This document shows positions 9,501-15,812 of a DNA stretch of 64,000 nucleotides, piece after piece. The position numbers were made by a program, and so were the translations under genes. The notes under the pieces are model-generated. The model ran no database searches and had not been told where the DNA came from. It was given only the letters and a program-made list of their open reading frames with translations. Within the stretch, counting starts at the first letter, position 1; every line of letters starts with the position of its first letter. Origin of the DNA: Kocuria sp. cx-455 (GTDB lineage: Bacteria > Actinomycetota > Actinomycetes > Actinomycetales > Micrococcaceae); the NCBI RefSeq assembly GCF_014698015.1, contig NZ_JACXBS010000002.1, positions 721,236-785,235 on the forward strand, read 5' to 3'.

Positions 9501-10543
9501 CCGCCGCGGTGGCATCTATGCCATTCTTCGCGGAACCGACTCTGCACCATCCACTGCCCGGCACCTGGGCCGAGAAACCCACGGTCAGCTATGCGGGCAC
9601 CTACTACGGCGCGCGGTACGCGGAACGTTCTGAAGAACTCGACGTCATCCTGGGTGCTGCCGCCCAGCTTGGGCTGACGATTTACGATCGACAGATCAAC
9701 ATTCCCAACTCACCGTATCGTTTTCCGGCGCGCTACGACGAGTTCATTGAGGGCGGCCTGAGCTACGAGGAGGTTCTCGAGGCTTACAAGGCACACCCGG
9801 TGCATATCAATGTCAACTCGGTCAAGGACTCACCCACCATGTTCTCCCGGCGGGTTGTGGAGATCGCCGCGTCCGGTTCCGTGGTCGTCAGCGGAAAGGG
9901 CAGGGGAGTGCGCGAATCCCTTCCAGCGGTCACGGCGAGTGACAATTCCGAAACTCTGGGCATCGTGATGGCCGGCTGCCTGGGAGATCGGTCCCATTGG
10001 CGCGCCTCCGCATGGGCCCAATTACGGGCCGTCCGCCGTTCCTACCTAGCCGAATACGCACTGGCCGTGATGTTCCGGGGCGCGGGCGTTCCAGTGCGGC
10101 TAGCGGACGAGACGGCTTGGAGCGCAGTTGTAGATCGACTCACACCGGAGATCGCCACGAACCTCGCAGAACAAACGCACCCGCCCACTGGGGTGTCGGC
10201 ATTATTAGCCGACGACGCTGCTCTGGCTACCCTGATCGCGCGCGGCATCCCGGTCACTGACTCGCCTGTGACACAGTGGACCGCGCGATGGGAGGAAGTT
10301 GCAACACCCACGTGGGCGGAAGACCTCATGTACGCGGCGCGCTTCGCACCCGATGACGTTTCCCGGATTGGCGCACGAACGGGAACGCGACATGAGCGGG
10401 GGCTGATCACATGGGACGGTGCCACTCGCGGTCCGGTGTTCTCGCGCGAAATGCAGGACACCGGGCGGACGCTGATCTGGCTCCTGCCCGACCAAGACCA
10501 GAAACCTTTTGAGGACGAGCGCCCGGAGGAGACCCATGAATGA
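6506..10543 (+). CDS. Large multidomain glycosyltransferase (GT4-like plus CgeB-like)
   Basis: A 1345-residue cytoplasmic protein. Residues ~330-650 form a GT-B/GT4-like module: LIVHFHGYELF, VDLFVFVSEFYRRRVV, TVVVPNMIDI, LSPSSRETFHLAPVEGQASG. Residues ~850-1210 resemble a second transferase of the CgeB/spore-maturation group: PVIFWNKEDPVHF, CDAVYTTDADRIPAYLE, VSYAGTYYGARY, HINVNSVKDSPTMFSRRVVE. The first ~320 residues and the linker are not recognised. Two transferases in one chain suggest addition of two successive sugars or alternating linkages during polymer assembly. ATG 6506 is the only reasonable start. The next gene overlaps at ATGAATGA. Domain calls are from motifs; donor and acceptor sugars are unknown. 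Confidence 0.72.
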   Translation: MSVTPSVSVREYMIGGRDVLMCVSDEENIDLHVDLPCTTSTTFTLESHSGAVLIVGRLALDRHFLAAVRADASLYAMLTPATVRQLHEMAQPGAREVLETLVRRATVLVDSNTDLESVTVRIPKWTARVESVGGNGVLGALQASARPVVERGSVLVNVARPWRPSDLKDSPIHFLVDRKGDLESFVGSRAHWMPAEENSRDAHGFVEARRIAWYVLGATQALNAHLVVTDRISLVSALITSPNIPARTAYLVDTAEIQQLEQEPPRNLSGIFRKLHERRGMVLCSHTSVVPRLRALGFSGKFEIFDPLVAPDTSRIHQLGVQSTPAVILPEPKNLLIAGHDYKFLGELVSVLDEIPGLTVTYDEWPTQSTHDVSRSDELLSAADGILCEFSSHNAVWYSWHKRPGQRLIVHFHGYELFQDFVHDINVDNVDLFVFVSEFYRRRVVQELGWPNERTVVVPNMIDIGDYRGVKIPDARFHLGLAGYVPILKRPDRALDLLEMLLEHDDRYVLHLRGRNPWDYSWMWQQPVTQDAYRAFYERLTDDPELLAHVSFDPFGPDMGQWFRRIGWMLSPSSRETFHLAPVEGQASGAIPVVWDREGAAEIFPGEFVHADTQAAARAIINANQQANRYDRAAANARRSVERFDVAAVTSQWADALFGEGRRAPQISECFERSDLLDRLQRDGRTEDLDRLILLVLLREQDLTAAEELIERFPEHRSDLSALTRDTLREMRMDQSFRTGGFARPPRSLGVAYQPRYGTALFVREGTDWDTVPVDAVQIIADTVTRQARVERPAALAVAPDAVAAWGTLVAARRLGIPAILVGERGQDEWFPPADEFDAAVTREGEVTSDVVQAAVTMHARLAKHTDSVSLSELTVGMIADEFTERTISGRCRVIRIPRHDAYLSVVAHDLDVLFVESAWSGHGKQWFHGVAYYKDDREDIERVIATARAKGVPVIFWNKEDPVHFRSFAPTAALCDAVYTTDADRIPAYLELGGEHRPAAVASMPFFAEPTLHHPLPGTWAEKPTVSYAGTYYGARYAERSEELDVILGAAAQLGLTIYDRQINIPNSPYRFPARYDEFIEGGLSYEEVLEAYKAHPVHINVNSVKDSPTMFSRRVVEIAASGSVVVSGKGRGVRESLPAVTASDNSETLGIVMAGCLGDRSHWRASAWAQLRAVRRSYLAEYALAVMFRGAGVPVRLADETAWSAVVDRLTPEIATNLAEQTHPPTGVSALLADDAALATLIARGIPVTDSPVTQWTARWEEVATPTWAEDLMYAARFAPDDVSRIGARTGTRHERGLITWDGATRGPVFSREMQDTGRTLIWLLPDQDQKPFEDERPEETHE

Positions 10544-11063
10544 CACCGAACGCGTCCTGGTTGGGCGTGAATCCACGCCCGAACCTCCTGGACTGGGATC
10601 CTCTACCCTGGGCGAGGTCCTGAAGCTGGATGAATTGGATGAGTACACGGGTCGTCGCGGCCTGGTTGTGCTTTCCAACAACGATGGGCGTAGCGCGCTG
10701 CGGAATCACGGGTTTAAGGTGTTCCCCGCAGTCCCCGGTCTGATCAACCAGTCGCTGCACGACCTGCGTCCCGGTGCCCTCGTACTGGATGCTAAGGCCT
10801 TGGACAGGGGGCCTTGGGCCGGCACCCTGACGGAGGCCGCGTCCGAGCTGCTCGCCGAATTGGACGGAGCCGTGTCGACCGCTCGCGAACTCGAGTTGCC
10901 GGTCTATTGGCTCGGTGCGGTGCCCGAGGAGCCAGAGCACCCCCTGACCGCCGTCATGGAGCACGCGCTCGTCGTCACGCCGGGCAGCGAGCTGTACGAG
11001 GGAACGGTTGAAGGCGCTCCGCCGAGCTGTCTGGTGCGGGTGTTGCGAACGATGGTCGGTTAG
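10536..11063 (+). CDS. Uncharacterised small protein, last gene of the plus-strand glycan operon
   Basis: I choose ATG 10536, inside the last codons of the glycosyltransferase gene (ATGAATGA overlap) and behind a ggagga ribosome-binding site, rather than the upstream start at 10509. The product has 175 residues. It has alternating hydrophobic segments typical of an alpha/beta fold (GLVVLSNNDGRSAL, GALVLDAKALDRGPW, LPVYWLGAVP, HALVVTPGSELYEG) and could be a partial nucleotide- or sugar-binding fold. I do not recognise a family. Its stop overlaps by 4 bp the stop of the opposing heparinase-like gene, so the two operons converge tail to tail with no intergenic terminator. Confidence 0.5.
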   Translation: MNDTERVLVGRESTPEPPGLGSSTLGEVLKLDELDEYTGRRGLVVLSNNDGRSALRNHGFKVFPAVPGLINQSLHDLRPGALVLDAKALDRGPWAGTLTEAASELLAELDGAVSTARELELPVYWLGAVPEEPEHPLTAVMEHALVVTPGSELYEGTVEGAPPSCLVRVLRTMVG

Positions 11064-12715
11064 CCTTCGAGCGCTACGCGAAGGACGTGCTCGGGCGTCT
11101 CCGCTCGGTCGGCCACCGCCCTCTCACCGATATGCAGCACCGTGGTGAACTTCTGCTTCAACCCTCGTCCCACGAAGTCCAGACCATGGATCGGGTGCTT
11201 GACCCCGCTCTGGTCGGAGTACCATCCCCGGTATCGATCAAAGCTCTCCGCGCGGTAGGGTTCCTCATCGAACGCACCGATGCCCATGATCGTCAAGACG
11301 TGATCCTCAGAGGTGCATGCCCAGAGTCCGTGACCCAACCGCTTCGGGACCACCTGCGGTCCCAGGAGCCAGCGTTGTCTGGCGGTGGCCGACACGAGGT
11401 CACCCATGATCCGCGTGGTGTCCCGGATCACGAACCAACGGTTGGGGAACACAGTCACGCTGCGCTCCACCCGAAGTCTCTCCGGCACGTCGTACGAACA
11501 GGACATCGACTCCATTGAACCGTCCCCGTGCGGGCCCCGGTCCAAGCGAGAGGCGTAACCTGGCCACGTCTTTTTCAGATCGTGACGCATCATGCCATCT
11601 ACGTCCTCGACATAGATGCCGCTGTGGCCGTAGGAGGATTCGATGCTGACGCGGTATGGGTCCGTGCGGTCGTACAGATAGGACCCGGCGTCCACGATGA
11701 GCGGCTGACCGTCGAACCACAGTGTTAATGAAGTGTCGTCGTGATGCTTGTGAATTTCGGAGCGCCCGCCGCAAATCATGGATAGGTACAGCCGTTCGTC
11801 CTTGATCACGGCGAAGCCGGAGCGAGAATAATCACCGGAAGCATTGATCGAGGGTCTGGCATTCACCCTTACGCGTGCTGAGTCGCCCACCGTGGGAATC
11901 GTGTTGTCCTGCAGCAGACAGTGCCCCAGGGCCACGTCTGCCCGTTCGAGGATGGGACGCAATCGCTGATCGAAGGCTGGGTGGATGTCCTCCCGTTCCT
12001 GGAGATGCATGACCTGGTCATAACAGCGCAGGTTAAAATTGTGGTATCCCACGGTGTTCTCATCGCACATACCATCCTCGTCGAAGGCTTTGTCCGCCAG
12101 CTCGATGATGCGACGCACGGCGATATCCCTGACCCGCGACCCGCCGCTGGGCCTTTCCACGGCAACATGCCAATTCAACAGCGCAATGCTAGTCATCAGC
12201 CCGTGGTTGTTCGGGCGGTACGTGCTCTCGTCGCAAATCCATTCGAGAGTCACGTTTGCCACCCGCGCCACTGAGGCACGGAACGTTGGATCGGCGGTCA
12301 GCTCGGCGGCTTCCAGACACGCGTGCAACCGCGTGGCCGCGGCGTGATCCGCACTGGGTATCGTATTGGCTCGTTGCTGGCCCTCCTGGGACCCATACTT
12401 GTCGAAGGCACTGCGCCAGCCTCGTTCCCACGTGGGGCGAAGGTGTTGCTGACCTTGCCGGATAGCTTCCCCGATCACTCGCAGCGCGAAGAGGGAATAT
12501 ACCCACATGGTGTTGCCGTACTGCTGTGAGACGAACCTTTGCTCGAAGTCGATTCCGTTGGTCGGGGAGAGCATCACGCTCTCTCCCGAAAGGAACTGGA
12601 CGGTCGCTTCACCGTCGGCGGTGCTGTTCGTGAGATGGCTCAATGACAACCGTCCGGAATAACTTTCCGGAAGAACAGCAGGTAACTCATCGATGGACGG
12701 GGAATTAGTATTCAC
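11060..12715 (-). CDS. Heparinase II/III family protein
   Basis: A 551-residue protein with the heparinase II/III layout: a helical N-terminal half (residues ~80-250) with TYRPNNHGLM and DENTVGYHNFNLRCYDQ, then a beta-sandwich half with EIHKHHDDTSLTLWFDGQ and LIVDAGSYLYDRTDPYR. Conserved Asn, His and Tyr residues at the usual active-site places suggest it may be an active polysaccharide lyase acting on uronic-acid-containing glycan. No signal peptide is visible, as for other heparinase-like proteins encoded inside biosynthesis loci. It starts within the end of the previous gene (11 bp overlap) and is the last gene of the minus-strand run. Confidence 0.82.
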   Translation of the reverse strand: MNTNSPSIDELPAVLPESYSGRLSLSHLTNSTADGEATVQFLSGESVMLSPTNGIDFEQRFVSQQYGNTMWVYSLFALRVIGEAIRQGQQHLRPTWERGWRSAFDKYGSQEGQQRANTIPSADHAAATRLHACLEAAELTADPTFRASVARVANVTLEWICDESTYRPNNHGLMTSIALLNWHVAVERPSGGSRVRDIAVRRIIELADKAFDEDGMCDENTVGYHNFNLRCYDQVMHLQEREDIHPAFDQRLRPILERADVALGHCLLQDNTIPTVGDSARVRVNARPSINASGDYSRSGFAVIKDERLYLSMICGGRSEIHKHHDDTSLTLWFDGQPLIVDAGSYLYDRTDPYRVSIESSYGHSGIYVEDVDGMMRHDLKKTWPGYASRLDRGPHGDGSMESMSCSYDVPERLRVERSVTVFPNRWFVIRDTTRIMGDLVSATARQRWLLGPQVVPKRLGHGLWACTSEDHVLTIMGIGAFDEEPYRAESFDRYRGWYSDQSGVKHPIHGLDFVGRGLKQKFTTVLHIGERAVADRAETPEHVLRVALEG

Positions 12716-14774
12716 CGAGGATCTCCCTCAACCGGTTAAGAAAATGGACGTAGAACTCTCGGGTGAAGTGGAACGGGGAAAGCCCCCACCGGTGCTGACT
12801 GTCGGCCACCATGAGTTCCGCTGGGTAATCGATTACGGCGCAGTCCAACCCCTCCTGGAGGGTGCCATACATGTGTTCCAGGACCTGATTGTTGAGGTCA
12901 ACCGGGAACTTCTGCGTCAGGTCCTGGCCGTTCTCGTCTACGGCTGCCCAGAAGACCCGATTCAGGATCACGCGTTCGTCCTGGAGCCGTTGGATCAGCT
13001 GCTGTGCCGCCGCGTCCCAGCGGGACAGAAAATCAGGATCGCCCACGCGCAGCAGTGTTCCGGCGTCCCTGGTCAGGCCCGCCTTGACCGCTTCAGTGCT
13101 CAGACTCAGCACTCGGCCGTGTCCGAGGTCCAGGAGGCCAAGACGTTCGTCAATTAGGTCAATGACCACGGCGTCGTGGGCAGTCTTCGAGAGTAACTCG
13201 GGCAGTGACTTCTGCACGTCCCACGTAACCATCCGACGCTGGAAAGCACTGTCGATCAGGTCAATGTTCATCCCCGCCGGAAGTTCAGTCGCCGGTGCAG
13301 CCATGGCCGACACGATGGGGGACCGGGCCACGTACTCTGCGACATTAGGACGTTCCAGCAGTGCGAACGCGTCACGGGTGACGCAACTGCCGTAAATGAA
13401 CGGCGATGAGGCTACAGCGGGCTGTTTGGTTTCAGCCTCTTGGGCGACGGTCGGCACCATCTCCGAATCGACCGTCGCGGTTTCCGCGGAGCCGATGACA
13501 AGCTCGACCGGGAGATGGAGCAAATGATTGTTCAAGCCATCCCTGGCAACGACCATGAGTTGGGCATCGGGCCACAGTTTCTCGACAGGGAAGCCGATCG
13601 TGGTGTCGGTGGAAAACCACGCGAGTTGTTCACGGGAAGTTCCAGATGTCTGGATCAAACCGAAACGCAGCTCCCCGTAGCCCTCCGGGGTGTTCCCGAT
13701 CGAGACGTGCACGGTCCCGGTTGTGAGGTCACCAGATGCACTCCACTGTTCCTGGAACTCGGGAACCAGGGGCCGCAGGTCAATGGGGGCACGGGACACT
13801 ACAGTGGGGTCACATCGTTCATCGAAGGCCACGTCTCTGCCGATGTCCAGCGGACTGCGACCTGAGTCCAAGAACGCGCGTAAGTGGTCAACCACCAACT
13901 CGGTCGGCAGAGGAGCGTGACCTTGACCCCAGTCAGCGACCTGAACTGCGAGATCCGGGCTCAGCACGTAGGCACCGGTCCCCACTGACACAAAACCGTG
14001 TGTCTTGAGGTAGGGAACCGTGTGGCCGGTGAGGTGCCAATCGGAGATGTTCTGCAGCAACAACAATCTGTGGATCGTGCGAGGGTCATGGTGTTCCCTG
14101 GTGACCACGCTGCGGTGGATATCGGCGGCCGCGCATTCATCAGATCGCTGACTCAGCCACGTTGCGGGCTCCTCTGCGTCAGCGCAATACTCCGGAAACG
14201 ATCGCGTCAGATAAGTGTCCACGAACCCGCGGTTGTACGCCAGGATGTCTGTCTGAGGATTCCACACGAATGCGGAAACATCACAGCGCACGAGTGAGGC
14301 GTAGTAGAGCGCGGCGAACCCGCCACCGGAACCACCCACGAGGACCAGCTCACGCCGGTACACGGAGCCCACCATCTCCAGTGCTGAGATGAAGGTCCTT
14401 CTTGTGTCCGAGCCCTCGTGGCCGGCATACCACGCAAGCGAGACGTCGGGATCGCGGTCCACCGCGGGGTCCGACACGCTGAGGTATCCGGAGGCCACAG
14501 CGGGCCCCACACGACCGCCCGAGAAGAATGGCCCGGTCTTGTCTTGCCGAGCGGGAACGGCTCCGTTGAGGAAAACGGGAATCGCGCGCCCGTCACGGCC
14601 GGGTTCGCCCACCACCAAGACATCGAGAGTCTCACCGTCGCGCATCCGCAGTGAATGGACTCCAGCGGCCCCCTCCGAACTCAGAGCTGTCCCGAACGAG
14701 GTGACGTCATCGTGCGTGTAATGTCGATCTCCCCAGCGGGAGTAGTCCTTGATCGTGTGGCTCCTCATGCTCAT
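12705..14774 (-). CDS. Alpha/beta-hydrolase fused to a DUF6270-like domain
   Basis: 689 residues. Residues ~1-340 form a hydrolase module with nucleophile elbow VGGSGGGFAALYY (Ser149) and GQGHAPLP (His286). The Ser and His positions almost coincide with those of the 2276-3562 protein, so the two are clear paralogues. A beta-rich stretch follows. The last ~250 residues match the DUF6270/SGNH-like pattern: FIYGSCVTRDAF near residue 465, an internal VVIDLIDERLGLLDL, and a C-terminal PFHFTREFYVHFLNRL with a possible catalytic His. It may combine two acyl-handling activities on one chain. ATG 14774 shares a base with the stop of the FkbM gene (TGATG), indicating coupled translation. Confidence 0.65.
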   Translation of the reverse strand: MSMRSHTIKDYSRWGDRHYTHDDVTSFGTALSSEGAAGVHSLRMRDGETLDVLVVGEPGRDGRAIPVFLNGAVPARQDKTGPFFSGGRVGPAVASGYLSVSDPAVDRDPDVSLAWYAGHEGSDTRRTFISALEMVGSVYRRELVLVGGSGGGFAALYYASLVRCDVSAFVWNPQTDILAYNRGFVDTYLTRSFPEYCADAEEPATWLSQRSDECAAADIHRSVVTREHHDPRTIHRLLLLQNISDWHLTGHTVPYLKTHGFVSVGTGAYVLSPDLAVQVADWGQGHAPLPTELVVDHLRAFLDSGRSPLDIGRDVAFDERCDPTVVSRAPIDLRPLVPEFQEQWSASGDLTTGTVHVSIGNTPEGYGELRFGLIQTSGTSREQLAWFSTDTTIGFPVEKLWPDAQLMVVARDGLNNHLLHLPVELVIGSAETATVDSEMVPTVAQEAETKQPAVASSPFIYGSCVTRDAFALLERPNVAEYVARSPIVSAMAAPATELPAGMNIDLIDSAFQRRMVTWDVQKSLPELLSKTAHDAVVIDLIDERLGLLDLGHGRVLSLSTEAVKAGLTRDAGTLLRVGDPDFLSRWDAAAQQLIQRLQDERVILNRVFWAAVDENGQDLTQKFPVDLNNQVLEHMYGTLQEGLDCAVIDYPAELMVADSQHRWGLSPFHFTREFYVHFLNRLREILGEY

Positions 14775-15781
14775 CAGTCCTGCTGTGCTCGGTCGGCGGA
14801 TGTTTCGGTGGGTTGACGGGGGTCAACGCTTACGGACGCGAGTCGAGATTCAAGTTCTCGCACGCGCTGTTGCAGGTGCTGGACCAACTGCTCCGGGTCA
14901 CGGGGAGGTGAGCCGGCCGCCTTGGCTGACGCGTCAGCAGAGACCTGGACCCGTTTAGCAAGGATGTCGATCCGATGCTCCAATCGCGTGAAACGCTGCA
15001 AGACCTGTTCGAGTGTGGACATAATTCGGGCATCGTCACGGGCGAGACCCCCGGCCTCATCCGAATAGGCCTCGTCCTCGTGGACGGCCACCAGTGTGGG
15101 TGTGATGTTGAAAACACCGGTGACCTCATACCCGTGGTTCTTGAACCATCTGCGCAGCTCCCGATCAGTCTGTGGATCCTGCGCCTCGGCCACGATGACC
15201 GGCCGTTCCCGATCAATCAATGCATTTGCTCCCTGCAGCACAGCGAGTTCCATGCCTTCGACGTCGACCTTGAGCAATCTCACCGGTCGGTCGTACTTGA
15301 GATCGTCGAGAGCAACCACGTGGATGTCGCCGTCGCGGTCTCGGGTCAAGCGTGTTTGTCCTGTGTTGCTGCTGTTCCAGTAGGTCACTGAGGCGCGGTG
15401 ACTCTCGGTCCCCACCGCTACGGGCTCGACGCGGACTTTCGCTTCGAGATAGTTAAGCTGCACGTTGCGAGCGAGCACCTGAGCCAGTATGGGCATGGGT
15501 TCGAACGCTCGCACGTGACATCCCATCACTCCGGCAAACCACACCGTGTGGTTTCCCATGTTGGCACCCACGTCCAATACCAAGTCACCGTTGTCGACCA
15601 ACCCGCTGAGGTGCTCCAACAGCTCGATCTCATAGAACGTGCCCGTGGTTCGGATGCTTGTGAAAATGTGGTCGCCGTCGTGCGGCCCCCACAGCGTCCA
15701 ATGGCGGCCACCGTGCTCCACCTTGACGCTCGGGAAGTCGACCCGGGGCGCTACATCGCGCCACGTCAGGGGATGATCCAT
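14774..15781 (-). CDS. FkbM family methyltransferase with C-terminal coiled coil
   Basis: I use ATG 15781; the longer open frame to 16249 lies inside the preceding gene and has no family similarity. The 335-residue product has an FkbM-type SAM-binding core: GDLVLDVGANMGNHTVWFA, then CHVRAFEPMP, then VRLLKVDVEGMELAVLQGA and RPVIVAEAQDP. This family O-methylates sugars or polyketides. From about residue 245 the protein continues into a heptad-rich, Arg/Glu-rich tail (VLQRFTRLEHRIDILAKR, VQHLQQRVRELESRL), predicted coiled coil, probably for oligomerisation or docking onto glycosyltransferases. It likely methylates, and may cap, the surface glycan. The next gene starts in its stop codon. Confidence 0.78.
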   Translation of the reverse strand: MDHPLTWRDVAPRVDFPSVKVEHGGRHWTLWGPHDGDHIFTSIRTTGTFYEIELLEHLSGLVDNGDLVLDVGANMGNHTVWFAGVMGCHVRAFEPMPILAQVLARNVQLNYLEAKVRVEPVAVGTESHRASVTYWNSSNTGQTRLTRDRDGDIHVVALDDLKYDRPVRLLKVDVEGMELAVLQGANALIDRERPVIVAEAQDPQTDRELRRWFKNHGYEVTGVFNITPTLVAVHEDEAYSDEAGGLARDDARIMSTLEQVLQRFTRLEHRIDILAKRVQVSADASAKAAGSPPRDPEQLVQHLQQRVRELESRLASVSVDPRQPTETSADRAQQD

Positions 15782-15812
15782 GGTTGCTCCAATGTTCGAT
15801 ATAGGGGGTGAA

